Shown piece after piece: positions 46,439 to 59,274 of a stretch of 64,000 nucleotides of DNA (position 1 is its first letter; every line of letters begins with the position of its first letter). A program made the translations under genes and the position numbers. This DNA comes from Gnetum montanum (Eukaryota > Streptophyta > Gnetopsida > Gnetales > Gnetaceae). The notes under the pieces were generated by a model, which worked only from the letters and a program-made list of their open reading frames with translations, did no database searches and was not told the DNA's origin. Location of the stretch: contig MNCI01014538.1 in NCBI GenBank assembly GCA_015680685.1, positions 776,093 to 840,092 of the forward strand. Reading direction: 5' to 3'.

Positions 46439-47283
46439 TGATGTGAAGCAAATGTACCCTATGCCCAACCATATAAATTACAAGTGTGTACTAACAATAT
46501 AGTTAAATTTTGTGGATTTAGTTTGTAATTTCACCTATAGACAAAGAGTATGAACCAAGGGGGTATATGATCATTGTCTTCATAACTCACACTTGTGTAG
46601 GCTTTTCATATGGTTAAGTATGAGTTAAGGCATATGATATTTATTTTTGTTTGTGTTTTTATATATTTTTATCTTATGTGCTAGGTAGAAAGATGTGTAA
46701 TTGAAAATTAAATATTTTAACTATCTAATGGTTCTAAAGGATAATTATCCTAACATAAGTATTTGTTCCCACCATTCATACATATCCTAACTTGATATCA
46801 CTACTAGGTTACTAAGTTAAATGGCCATTGCTAGGATTACCAAGCATTGCACATTATGTTTGAGGTGGTCATACTTATGTTTCCCTAATTAGTTACTTTT
46901 AATTATTCTAATGTAGAATGTAAAATGCATGAAAAGTAAGGTACTGATAGGAAAGATTAAGCTAATCTAAGTGCTACAATGAATTTCACAAATCTTGTCT
47001 TTATTGTCATTCATATCAAAGTGTTCAAGTACATGATGTGTACAATCACTTAATTCATACTGTGGGTACTCAAATGAAAAATATCCTAACTCTAGAAATA
47101 ACAAATTGCAAGAGCTTCACTACACTATGGACTTAACGTGCCATAAATGCAGTGGATATGTGCATATATATAGGCTTGACTTGTATTTGTGTTAATGCAT
47201 GTGACCATGCATCAAAGGGAATACATCAACGTGGCTACATTGATGCATGCCTGTTGACATAGCCAGATGACTACACTTCATCA
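46439..47283 (-). mobile_element. 3' LTR of element D (Athila-type, minus strand)
   Basis: 845 bp, TGATGTG...TTCATCA. The internal family words CTATGCCCAACCATATAAAT, AACTTGATATCACTACTAGG and CAAGTACATGATGTGTAC correspond to the LTRs of B and C. TATA (minus) at 47164-47175; U3 holds GATGCATGC. Flanking pentamers AAGAG and TACCC do not match, so it is not a simple solo LTR. The minus strand just inside (TTTTTTAGGGGTA, 47284-47296) is a polypurine tract, so internal sequence once lay to the right. Confidence 0.8.
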
Positions 47284-47296
47284 TACCCCTAAAAAA

Positions 47297-48530
47297 TCCC
47301 AAAGAAAATTCATGTTATAGCCTATGGTCAAAATTATTTGTAATTTGGTGGAAAAATAATGGTAGATACAATTGCCTTATTTTTCCCAAAATCTAGCATT
47401 ATAACCTTTATCCCTAGGATTTGAGGTAACATTTTAAATGTAAAATGTAAAATTTGTAGTTCATATGCTACAGATCGCATAAATCCTAGCTTATGGAGGC
47501 TAAAAAATGCTTCATAAGCTATGAATGCCTCATCGTCCAAGTGAGAAAAGCTACAAATTTCATTTACCCAGGCTTGGGATGGCCAAAAATGCTTTGCAGG
47601 CCACCAAATTTGGCATTTCTCAACCTATACACAAGCCATGGAAGTTTTTATGCTGGAGACACTTGCAAAGGCAATTTATAAAATTTGGGTGTTAAATTTT
47701 TATGCTAGGCGTCCTTACCTTATATGTTGGGCAGCATATGGAGGTAGCATAAAATCATAAAAATATCTAAATTTGATAAATATGTTGCCAAGAGATGCCT
47801 TGCACACACCAAAAATTTGCAACAATATGTCAACAATCATGGCAGAAATTTGCATCAACGAATCAGCCACTAAATGGCCTATTTAACCCAAATTTGACCC
47901 CATTAAAAGAATTTTTGGCAATTTGCATTTAGGTTAAACACAAAGACTTTTAAGAGAAGTGTAGATCTATTAAGAGTCTATAGTGCTTCTTCCATTCATA
48001 GTGCAAATCCCAGTGATAGAGGAACTAGTGACAAGCTTGAGGTGCATAACATACAAAACTATTGAAAGTGGAGCTAACTATAGAGCACACCTTGTTGGTT
48101 GAATCAGGTTTTAAGCATTCTCCCTTTGGCTCTTTGTACATTGAAATTCAAAAATTTATTTTCTTTGAACTTTGTTTCTATGAAACTTTTATTATTTTAA
48201 TAAATAAAGTTTGCAACTTCATTTTTTCTTTGCAAATTTACTCCACATTTCTCTACATTCAAATTTACCTCTATAATTTTATTTGTTCACATTGTTAACA
48301 AATTGTAAGTCTTTGGGTGATCAACAAGACTGTTTAGGGTGCTTTGAATCCTTTCCTTGAGGCCCTTAGGATTTAAAGTCAAACTATCTCATCTTGAAAT
48401 CTTTGTCCTTCAAGCACCAAATTTTTTAAGCATTAAATTTTCTAGTGCTAGAAGAAAGACCTCTACCCAAATTATTCACCTAATCCTACTTTGTCATCTC
48501 TTAGAAATTGATTTTGGCCATTATTTAACT
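47297..48530. other. Transition between element D interior and element E; no gene defended
   Basis: Minus-strand frame 47334-47540 could be the last part of D's internal region but matches nothing seen in A or C. From about 47850 the plus strand looks like promoter and leader sequence of element E (GGCCTATTTAACCC, then a long non-coding run). The D/E boundary is not visible. Confidence 0.35.
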
Positions 48531-48539
48531 GTGTCTAAA

Positions 48540-49370
48540 AACTTTCAAATTTTACTTTGGGTTTCTTTCCAAAGCCAATGCAACCTTGGTACTCTGTAAT
48601 TTGATGATTGATTTTGTTTCAAAACCAACATTGCCTTGCAACCTGCTTGGTTCTCTTATTTAATGTTAAAAACTATTTTTGGGGTTTTCTCGAAACCTAG
48701 TGTAAAAACCATAGCCTATTTTCTCAAATTTGAATTTTTAAGTTATTGTTGGGCTTTCTTAAAGCTCAATGTATAGGTTGTAAAAAATTTGGACAATTCA
48801 TTATTTTTATGTTGAGTGTTGGACTTCTCCATACTTAACATATAGCCTATAGTAGGTTTGGGCCATCTACCATTTTTACAAGTGCTAGACTTTTTAAAGC
48901 CCATCATAAAAACTATAGCAACCTATATTTTTCATCTTTCAAAATTGTCCTTCAGGCTTCTTAAGATTCTAATGTATAATCCAGTATCCTTTCACTTATA
49001 ATTTTGTAAAAAATTTTCTATTGAGCTTCTCCTAAAGCCCAACGTATTTTCTACACTATGCTATGGTTAGGTGGTCACCCAAACCTAGCATAAAATTGGT
49101 AACCTATCCACAACATTTTTTTACATTAAAATTTTCTAGCAACCATCTACAATGTGGCCAATGTATAACCCACTATCCTTTAACTTGCAATTTTTCAAAA
49201 AAAAATTTGTTGGGCTTCTACCAAAGCCCAACATATTTTTTGCACTATAGGCTATGGTTAGATGGTCACCCAAATGTAGTGTAAAATTGGTAACCTGCCC
49301 ACAACATTTTTTTACATTAAAATTTTAAAGAAATAATCTACAATGTGGCCATTATTCCTTACATTTCAAG
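48540..49370. repeat. Degenerate tandem repeats with GGGCTT...AAGCCC palindromes
   Basis: A phrase of the type GGGCTTCTACCAAAGCCCAA recurs at about 48755, 48815, 48890, 48955, 49020 and 49208, usually followed by GTATA or CATA. The last two form a clear ~190-bp direct duplication (CTATGGTTAGGTGGTCACCC ending 49080, and CTATGGTTAGATGGTCACCC ending 49271), each followed by a near-identical ~60 bp. It lies upstream of the gag of element E, probably in its LTR or leader. Confidence 0.65.
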
Positions 49371-49593
49371 GTATTTAAAAATTAATTAATTCATTTTTTA
49401 TGAGTTTAGTGTACAATGCTACCATTGCCACTTACACTGCTCTTGCAATTATAGTTTTCTACCATATTTTATGAGTTGAGTCTTTTATACACAAGGAAGT
49501 CTCATCTACCAAGATTTTTAATTCATAGACTAGTTAAATACTTGGTTAATGCCTTTTTGTAGGTCCACTATACTACCTCTCAACCTTACCTAC

Positions 49594-52500
49594 ATGGCCC
49601 CCAACCAAGATTGACTTTGTGTTTATGACCCAAAAGACCCAGTGGTCATAGACCATAGATAGTCACTTAGGTAGAGGGGTAAGAACCTAGACTTCATGGT
49701 TATCAATGAGAAATTTTATAGCTTCCTCTTTGCTAAAGTAGAGGCTAGTATCCTCATACCACTCTCTGAGTTTGATGCTAAGCATCAGTTCAAAATCATA
49801 CACCAAGATGGAAAAAAATAGATCCCATCACCCTATGACAATATCCCTTTAATGGAATTCTATGCTCACATATTAATCCAACATATAAATGTCAATGAAT
49901 GGAGTAAGGAGATTAGTTTAGATGGATACCATGAGAAACAAGATGAACTTGAGGCTGAACAAGAACCAGATACCTTTATTAAGGGTCTCTTCCAATAGTT
50001 GGCTCCCTAAACAACTGTTTCCAGTTTCACATCTCCTATATCATTTGTAAGACAAGTTCCATAATCTTATTCTTCTCCTATTCATCCCATCATGTTTAGG
50101 TCAACATGCATTATTGTCACATATCAAGCTCAGCTTATGCCTCTATCTATCTCCCTATTCTCATCAATGTTCTTTGCAACACAACCTCACTATGTGTGAT
50201 CATCACTTGTGATGTTCACCACATCTCATCCCTTTTTCATCCCAATGGATCCCTTAGTGGAACTCCAAACTACTCAAGCCTCTCATATCCCCTTTTCCTA
50301 TTTTATCCCTCAAGTAAAAATGTAGACATCCTTCAGTTGTTCAACCCTCTTACTACCATGATCACCCAGCCTCCTCCATCATTGTCATTGTCCATCACAC
50401 AATCGCAAGCCTCTCAACTCCCTTCGTAGCTATGTTTACAATTCCCATAGCCCACTGGAATGCCTTAAGGCTTGGATCAAGCTTTCCAAATAATCCAAAA
50501 CCTTATCAAAGAGGTATGCATGCTCAAAGCTTCTACCATTTAGATGATTAAAATAATGAACTTCTACTAAGATGATCCCGTTAGTCCTACCATCCTTCAA
50601 ATCGCTCTTCTTATGGGCATTCCTATTTTCCAATTTACCAAGTACAATAATGAGGGTGATCCCAATGCATACCTCACTACCTTTATTTAGAGTGCCTATT
50701 ATTACAAGCTTGGCCTTACACTATTATGTGCATCTTCCTTATGTCCATCATTGAGAAAGCCTTGGATTGATGCAATGCATTATCTAGGGGGTCCATTGCC
50801 TCATTAGAGGACTTGATCTTATAATTCATCAATCATTTCAAATATAACTTAAAACCTAATACAACCCTTGATTAACTGATGAAAATTAAGTAGGGGCCTC
50901 TTTAACCTATTTAGAAGTTTATTCAATGATCAAATGCTCTCCTTAATGAGATTCCTAAGACTATAGCCAAAACTCATCTTCTAGCCATTTTCAAAGGGGC
51001 AGTAATTGACTTTATCAAGTTCAAACTCTATTACTTAGACCTATGGTCCCTTAGCTGAGCTTTCTCTCAAACAAAGAACATAGAAGATGCCACTGAAGCC
51101 AATGGTAACCCAACCTACATAGCGTACAAGAACTATCACATGAGAAAGGATAGAGATAGAGGGAAGCAAAACCATGTAGTCCTGGCCATTATGGCCAAAT
51201 AAGCAAAAACTACATAGGAACCAAAGACAAATCAATCGAAGGTCCTTGCTGTAATCCCTCAACCTTCAACATCAAGTGCCTCTACCTCTAATCAATCCAA
51301 GCCTAACTTTGAGAAAAAGGATCGGTTCAAATATACAAATTTTTCATTGAAACTATCTAAGCTTCTTGACCAGTTGCTTAAAAGTGGTCATATCTAGTAT
51401 AAGCACATGACTGAGAATGCCTGTAAGAGGCATAACCGTTTGTGTGAGATTACTAAGGATCCCACAGTAGTAACCAAGGATGATCCACCAATGCCAAAAT
51501 ATTTCAAACTAGATCGATTTTGCCACTATCATCAATTGCTTGGTCATGATACTGATTTCTACTTGGCCTTAAAGGATAACTTGCAAAAGATGATAAACAA
51601 TGGAGAGTTAGTGCTAGACACTTCCAATCTAGTTAGGTCCTAGAACCAACACATGCAAGTATACAAAGATTTGTTGAATGTAAATAACAACCCTTATAAA
51701 ATAATGGCATTCAACATTAGTAATAGCCCAAGACCTACCAAGGAGCCCTTTGTGATTTGGGTACCACCATGCGATGAAAGGGGTTCTTCAACTTCATCAA
51801 TTTCAAAGACTTATTTTGTCATAAGGATACCATCACCTACACATTCTAAAGAACCATTTTTCATTAGAATTCCCCCTCCCACTACCACTAAGCCTATAAC
51901 CTATATTAACCAATGTCCTCCCATGGTGGCCAATGTTACAACCTCCTCATAGCCCAATAATAGGAAATCACCAACTAAGCAATGCAAGAAGCTTACCCCT
52001 AAGCCTAAGGCCAAAGATAACAAGAAAACGAAGGTATGAAAGGAAGTGAATCCATCGAAGGCCACACCTATTTCATCTATTCCCATGAGCTCCAATGCTC
52101 AAACGCCTTTAACTAGTCAACCTAGGAAAGACTGTAAATAACAAGAGAAGGGAAAGGGAGTCAAAACACAAATACTAAAGCATGAGGTTTGAATCCTAAG
52201 TAGAATGAAGGAAGTTAAAGGCAATAAAAATGAAAAATAACAAATAATGACAAGAACCTCCTCAATGCCATGGAGCAGGTGAAACTTTTTTTGAAGCAAA
52301 AAAATATCTCATTAAGCTTGTATGACCTAGTAATTACCTCCTCCACTCACCGTGAAGCCTTAGCAAGGATTTTGACTTCAATATCTGATAGTGAGGACAT
52401 TCCTACAAATGAATAATCTATTCATGTAGTAATGGTTTCACCTTCGCCTATGGAAGAAAGAAAGTCCATTACCCTTGTGTTTCATGATGGCGAGGTAAAG

Positions 52501-53160
52501 ACCAATGCACTGAATGGTAGATAATGAGGGTCCCTCTCTTTGTAACTATAAGAATTAGGCTATATAAAATACATAGGGCACATGTTGATGAAGGAGTAGC
52601 AATCAATGTTATACCTTTTACCATTGTTAAGCATCTAGGTTGGTACAATAGATGCAAAGAACTCATACTTCTACTCTCAAATCTTTTAATGGATCATGGG
52701 TAGTAGCAAAGGGCTCTATCTCTTTAGACTTCATAGTAGGATAAAAATTCCCCATGTCTACCAACTTCTTAGTGATGGAAGAGACACTAGGATTCAATCT
52801 AATCTTGGATAGGCCTTGGTTACCTTAATTACCAACCATTTCCTCCCCCATCCACCATGAAATTCACCTACCTTACGAGGGAGGTGAAATTATCATACAT
52901 GTCAGTAGTGTGATCCCTTGATCAATCAATAACGTTGATATGAAATAAGAGTCTGAAGTCGAGTTTCAAGAAGAAACTCCTACTATTAAGAGCAAAGTTG
53001 AGAGGCCCAACAGAGTAGACCAAGACAAGACCAAAAATAACCAAGTCATGAACAAAACATGGAAAGAGCTCCCATTTAACATTCTTAGTGAGGAAAATGG
53101 GGAGTACATGATTGTGCAACAGAGGTTGTATACTTTTCCTAATCTTTTAAAGATTAGGAA
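49594..53160 (+). pseudogene. Gag-protease of a Tat-like gypsy element (element E)
   Basis: Begins MAPNQD at 49594, continues through an N-terminal region (49680-50000, FDAKHQFKIIHQDG) and a Pro/Ser-rich stretch. The gag core lies at about 50610-51050 (FTKYNNEGDPNAYLTTFI, SIASLEDLIL, FINHFKYNLKPN), the pattern of Tat/Ogre gag. A zinc-like motif at 51515-51600 reads CHYHQLLGHDTDFYLALKDN, with Tyr in place of the final Cys, then INNGEL. Clean pieces are 51407-51643 and 51653-51952. The protease-like site at 52587-52595 is D-E-G in HVDEGVAINVIP. The frame ends near 53160 (PNLLKIRK). Stops and frameshifts are frequent. RT, RNase H and integrase are not found downstream, so the element is either non-autonomous or truncated. 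Confidence 0.7.
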
Positions 53161-53899
53161 ATAGTTGCATGAATAAATTTATTGTCAACTCACTTTGCCT
53201 ATGTTAATGCAGTGTAGCATTTTCTTTCTTATTTCATAGCCTAGTTTCAACTTTTTTAGTTATTTTGTTTCACTATGCTCACCTTGTTTTGGCCTTATTG
53301 TAACTACTTAGCCTTTCTTTTACACATTTACATGAGATTTATAGTTTGTTCTCATTTGTCAATTTTCTTTTATGATTTCCTTCAAAAAATCATAAAAATA
53401 CCATAAAAACACAAAACTTAAAAATCCATAAAAATTTTAAACCACAAAACTCATAAAAAATTAACCATGGATTGCCAAGGCCTTAAACTAGCAATGTAAT
53501 TGTAGCCTTTTTACTATATTTTATACTTTCAATGCTTGATTATCTTATGTTTACATTTTACAACAAATTTTGCTTAATGGCATTATAGATTAAACACATA
53601 GCCTTCTTTATACACATAAAACGTAAAATACATAAAAAGTAAAGGGGCCTAAATAATATGCAAATTTAAAATACTATAGCCAAAGTTTCCATGTCCAGCA
53701 GCCATAGTCAGAAAATGTAACAAAGAAGTAACAATGATAACAAGAATAAATAAAAGTATAACAATAATAGTTACACTATGCAATAATAAAATGAACAATA
53801 ATAAAATGTCTCATAGTCCCCAACGACTATGAATAGCCAAAAATAAATAATACTAGAACCATCAGTAAAATGATCATAAATGTAACAAAACTAGTATGC
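53161..53899. other. AT-rich non-coding stretch
   Basis: Repeated CATAAAAA/AAAACTC words, no gene. Lies between the end of the plus-strand gag-protease and the end of the minus-strand intron-bearing pseudogene. Confidence 0.5.
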
Positions 53900-56800
53900 T
53901 TAAGGAAAAACTAGAGGAGGAGGAACATCACTATCAACATGACCACTAGTGTTGTTTCCATCACCTAGAGCTTGCCCACAACAAAAACATAAAATAAAAA
54001 ATTAATTAGTAACTATTATAGTGAAAACATAATCAAAAAATAAAACAAGAACAAAAATGCAAACGAAACTAAAAATAGGTAAACATGAAGTATAGCATAA
54101 AAGAAAATTATTAAGATAAAAAATCTAAGACAAACCTCTAGAGATTCTACGATGAGGTCTCCTAAGGAAAAGCTTGGGAGAGTAGTCTCCAACCTATGAA
54201 GAATTTACTCTTCACTCATATTGGCCCAGTCTATTTCTCCAAGATCTACACCTATTAAGATGTTCTTCCTCTTAACATATATCCACCCAGGAGGTTCTCA
54301 AGCAAGTGAGGTAGTAGTAGCCACTCTAGAAGTAGTAGTGGTCCATAGAGTAGGGGAATCAGACACTACCAAAGAGTCTTTGAACAACTTGAAAATATCT
54401 TCTTCATTTATTTCCTACACAAACATTTCAAGCTTTTGACTCTTCATAGCCTCTTCATGTAGCTACTTGAGATAGCTTTCTTTCTCTACCCTATATTGTC
54501 ACTTGTGATCCTTTTGTTTCTTACCCCACTCAAGAATCCAAGCATAGTAATCCCTCCATTCTCTAATCTTACACACCAATAACTCCATTTGCATGTCCTC
54601 TTCATGTTGCTCCTAGGTAGAGCAACCTTGCCATGAATGACACTTGAGTAGCATGACTACTCAATTTCCTTAGTGCACAAGGAGTCTCTATTGGCTACAT
54701 GGGCCTCTAAAAACTCATTGCAATCTCTAAGGTCCTTGATTGTAGCTTCTTATCACTTGTTTTCTCTCTCAATGTTTACTACCCTCTCCCATAGGAATTC
54801 ATTGGAGTGTTGGCACTTCCAAGAAGGCCTAGTACATTAGAGAGCACACTCAGTGGCCCTTTCATACAACCTTCGTGGAGCATTTTCCACATTAAGTGGA
54901 AGTGTAGGCAACTCATCAAGTTCAATGTCATGCTCAGGATTCCATCTAACCTTGGACACTACACTAACCATGATAAAAACAAAAATATATAAATATACAC
55001 ATAAAAATAAAAAGAAATAGAAAATAACAAAGAATGGTTTAAATCACTAGAATCATGTAGGCATAAAACATAGAAATACATAAACATATAAAATGAAACA
55101 TAAAAATGAATACATGGTAAAAAAAAATTAAAGCAAAATATCATAACTATTCTTACCAACATTGGGAGAGATTTATTGCAACCAAGTAACCATATCTTCT
55201 ACCATGCCTTGCATGAACTTAGTCTTTTTTAGAAGCTCAGCCCAAGTTTTCAAATGAAACATAGAGGTGGATGCCTCTAAAAGAGGCTTAAGCACTACAA
55301 CAAGTATAAACATCAATATAATTAAAAAATTTGATATAAAACTATAAAAATAAAATGCATGAACCAAAATAAATAAGTGCCTAGAAGACCATGTGATATG
55401 TCAATAGGAGGTTTGTCATCAAATGGCAAATCTTCAAACACAACATCTAGGGCATGTAATGCTTCATTAGATACCATCTCATCTTCCTTCTTCTATCTTA
55501 ATGCTTCCTCTTCTTGGCATCTTTGCTTTTCCTTTACTACTGCTTGGGATGCTAATTCTTATTCCTTCCTTGCAGATTTGCAAAGACAAAGCGTAAGACA
55601 AGTTAACAAATTTTATGTAAATAAATATCATAAATATATAACAACATAGGAAGTATACAAAATGACATAAAAAACAAAAAAAATTCATATAAAACATATC
55701 TAAAATAGTATGTTGTGCCTTGCCAACAACACGAATTGTTTTCTCAACTTGTGGCCTTTTCAACTTTTCCTTAGATGCACCATCATCTTCCAAACATACC
55801 TCTTTAGCTCTGTTGGCACTTCCACGTGTAATATGAGGCTCATTCCCCATGTTGTCAAGGAAAGATCAACATTCACCACTAAATTTTTTTGTGGTAACTA
55901 ACAGCGATTCTTCAACATCTTCAACTAGTGGATCTTGGACTTGCTTAACAAAAACAATATGTTTGATCCAAGGCTTGGAAAATTTGGAGGAATCATAACT
56001 CATCCACTCTCCATCCTTTTTGAACACCATGAATTTCGATAACCTTCTAAGAAATGTGGCAAAAAATGCAAAGTGCATATGGCATATCGTATCAAGGTTA
56101 TTATGGAAGTTTTAAATCTCATCTAGTAGCACAGAAACTAAGAACACAACCCAATTGAACTTAGTGTCCTTAGTGATGATCTTCTTCATGGTTCAAGCCT
56201 ACTAAATACCAATGATTTTCTTCTATGATAGCAACAAAGGAAATGATCTAGAGTAGAATAAAGGGTACATCTCATTGGCCTCTATGACCTTGCATTGATC
56301 AAAGGTCAATCCTCTACTAACATGAGAATTAAGCCACTCCTCAACCTCCTCTCTATGGCTCACCTCTTTCTCTACTCTTATGGAAACCTTGATGCCATTA
56401 CAAGGTACACTAAAGAGGCTGCTAAATGTGGATTTATTGACACTCAGGGTAACAAGCACACCATGAGCATGAGAGATGAAATTTTTAACTTCTTTTTCAA
56501 AGGAATCAATTACATTCACCATCTCTACAGTAAGAATTAATAGGCTAGGAAGCATGAATAAATAAAAAAACCTACATCAACAATACTTGAATCTCCCTAG
56601 GTGTCTTGCTTGCCAACCACTCCTATGTTGAGCCTACTTCACCCCACTTGAGATTAATCTTCTCCTCCTCATATCCCAAGGTGTCATAACAATAGTAGAT
56701 CTAGGTGTAGGACCTACAATCCAACACAAGCAACCCATTATCCTTTGGTATAAGTAGATCATACAAAGCTAAAAATGATAATAAACATAATAAGTTAAAA

Positions 56801-58140
56801 TTATATTTATAACCAAAAATTTGAAACCAATTAACTAATTAAGGTCAAAGTAACTATAGATAAGAAAACTAGAAAATGTTGACATTACATGAACAAAAAT
56901 TACAAGAAAAATTTACTTACTTGGCTTGGGCAACACAGGGGCCTTGAAAATCATAGGTGTATATATGCCTAGTTCTACAAGACCCCACCAAGTATGAGTA
57001 GTTCTAGTGGCCAAACTCTTATGGTAGACTTGAGAAAACCATATCATCCTTTAGCTCTTGCAACACTACAAGTCTCACAGTAGGTCTTGTGCAAAAACTT
57101 CCAAGGCTATGTATGCCATGGATAGGATTTGGTCACTTTTGATCAATCCTCCATCATGTATCCTATACATGTAACATGTGAATATAAAAACCATTAAAGC
57201 CAATAGCCTAAATAAAATGAGAAGAAACTAAAAACTTAGAATGAAACTTTCACTTGCAAAAGGTAGAAGGTGTCAAGAGGATTCTGAAATAAACTATTGA
57301 TCTAATGGCCTACTATTAAGGTGTTGACATTCTACTAAATGAACTTAGGCATATCCCAAATCTAGGATAACTTGCGTGTTCCTGGTGTTTATGGATCATC
57401 ACGTTGGTCACCTTCTACTTGAGTGCTATGATCATCCACCATGAACTTGGCAATATGACTAGTAGATCTTGATTGAAGTTTTTTTGCTATAACAGCTATA
57501 GTGTCAGTAGCCAAGTGTGACCACATAATCACACTAAAGTTATCAAGGAAATATGCTAAGAACTCCTTGGCCCTAGGGTTAAACCATAAAGAGTCATGAT
57601 CAAGAACCATGTTGGGAGAAAACACTATGCACTCAACTACCAAAAAATCATAAAAAGTTAATGAGAACTTCAAAAATAGTGATTCCACCTCTAGTGCAAT
57701 CTTTAAACCTTGTAAAATAGCCCCATGAACTCCAAAATTGCAAATCATGCACCATAATTTTATTTAAAAAATCACAAAATTTAGCTATTTTTTGGTAAAA
57801 TTAGACCACAAACACATAGAGTGGGCTTCAAAAAATTGGAATTTTTGTAGAAAAGAGCACTAAAGCCAAAATTACAATCCATATGTGACCATCCAACCTA
57901 AAGCCAACATTTGATATAAGCAAAACCAAAAATTTTCACATAAGCAAGCCTAAACTATAGAAAACACTCTAACATTTAATTGAAAATTAGTTAAAAATAG
58001 TGAAATAGTGGGTACTTGGCCATCATGATTGAAGGGCCCTTGCTAATAGAAGGGTTGGGAAGCTAGAAGATGACCTTTCTAGCTTTGTCTCCTTCCTCCA
58101 ATGTGGGGTTTTTACTAGATGATCCCATTCTCCTTGACAT
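53900..58140 (-). pseudogene. Multi-exon pseudogene, antisense to element E
   Basis: ATG at 58140 (MSRRMGSSSKNPTLEEGDKA). Probable exons: 58016-58140, 57254-57750, 56921-57162, 56572-56768, about 55725-56522, a piece near 55375-55568, 55157 to about 55292, 54131 to about 54970, and possibly 53900-53970. Splice sites are good: CCAA|GTAAGTAAAT at 56921, TTTTTAG|CTTTG at 56768, CTGTAGAG|ATGG at 56522, ATGTTG|GTAAGAATAG at 55157. The 56921/56768 and 56572/56522 junctions keep frame. Introns are AT-rich and mostly 50-185 bp; the first is about 265 bp. Exon 5 (HGVLVTLSVNKSTFSSLFSV, FNWVVFLVSVLLDE, FFATFLRRLSKFMV) resembles the ORF3-type domain of A and C. Exon 2 (WFNPRAKEFLAYFLDNFSVI) recalls FCP1-like domains weakly. 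Several exons contain stops. It may be an antisense extra ORF of element E or a separate transposon or host gene. Confidence 0.55.
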
Positions 58141-58388
58141 CTTCACTTCTTCCATAATTGTAATACCTTTGATGTGGGAGAATAGTGAAATACACTCTCA
58201 ACTACTAAACCTCAAAGCCTAGATCTACCAAGCCCTACTATTAATGCTCTACCTTTGCCAAAAAAACCAAGCTTAAGAAGGTTGCATGTACAAAAGCATT
58301 AATGCTTAAACTTCCATTATACTTATGCGTTGAAATTAGAAGACATTGCCCTTGAAATGCCCACCTCACCTCTAGTGAACTTGATGTT

Positions 58389-59273
58389 TGATGAGTCATT
58401 GTTGGTTGATTGCATTGATGAGGCCTTGTCAACACATCTTATTCTACTACAATGAGGCCCCATAAAAGTAGTGTCTATCTATTGCTTATAAATACACACC
58501 TACTAGCCACATTTTTGGCAATCCAGATTTTAGTAATAGCAAAGCTCTTGCATTTTTTCCATTTGAAAGTTAGAATTTTTCCCTGAGTTCTCATAGCAGG
58601 AGTCATTGAGTATACAGATCTTTATTTGAGCATTGTTATACCTGAGCATGATAGTGTGTGCAGCAATAAAATGAGCTTTCTGATAAACCTTGCAGCACTT
58701 TGGATAGATTAGTTATTTTATTCATGCACTTATTGTTTTCAACTATTTATTAAATGCTTTTAATTTGTTATTAAATATTTTTCATTTGTTACATTAATGA
58801 GGCAATTGAGTAAGATAGAGTGCACACATAAGTACTATGGCTTCAAGCATAACACATATTCGCTTGGTAATCCCAATAGTGTTATTGCTTGGTATGCTCA
58901 GTAGTGTAAAGCTTGATCGCCCAGTAGTGGGTACATGGGTTCAGGACATGTACGAAAAGTGGGAATGGATACTTATGTTAGGATTAGTTAAATGATTAGT
59001 TAATTAATTAATCAAATCCCTTTTTATCTACAATTCAAGAACCCAACTATAAAACATAAAAAATGACAAAAATCAAATGCCTCAGTTACACTTAACCATA
59101 CCAACAAATGTCACAAGTGTAATTGGGAAGAAAACAATTGACCTTAAGGCTAGAGTCACTTCCTAAAGGGCTAGTGCACTAGAAATGATGAAGTCCATGG
59201 AATTCGACCAGATTACATGTGAATGCTTTGTGATTTGTATGGTTGGGTGTAGAGGGTACCTCACCACTCATCA
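58389..59273 (+). mobile_element. 5' LTR of element F
   Basis: 885 bp, TGATGAGTC...CACTCATCA. TATA box at 58487-58494. R/U5 has the family words GCTTGGTAATCCCAATAGTG and ACTTAACCATACC. Good match in arrangement to LTR A in the same orientation. Confidence 0.88.
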
Positions 59274-59274
59274 T

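Noticed and set aside
46439-47283. LTR D as a simple solo LTR
   Set aside because: Flanking pentamers AAGAG and TACCC do not match, and a polypurine tract follows on the inner side.
58389-59273. LTR F as the 5' LTR partner of LTR D
   Set aside because: The two are in opposite orientation, and LTR F is followed by its own primer-binding site and gag on the plus strand.
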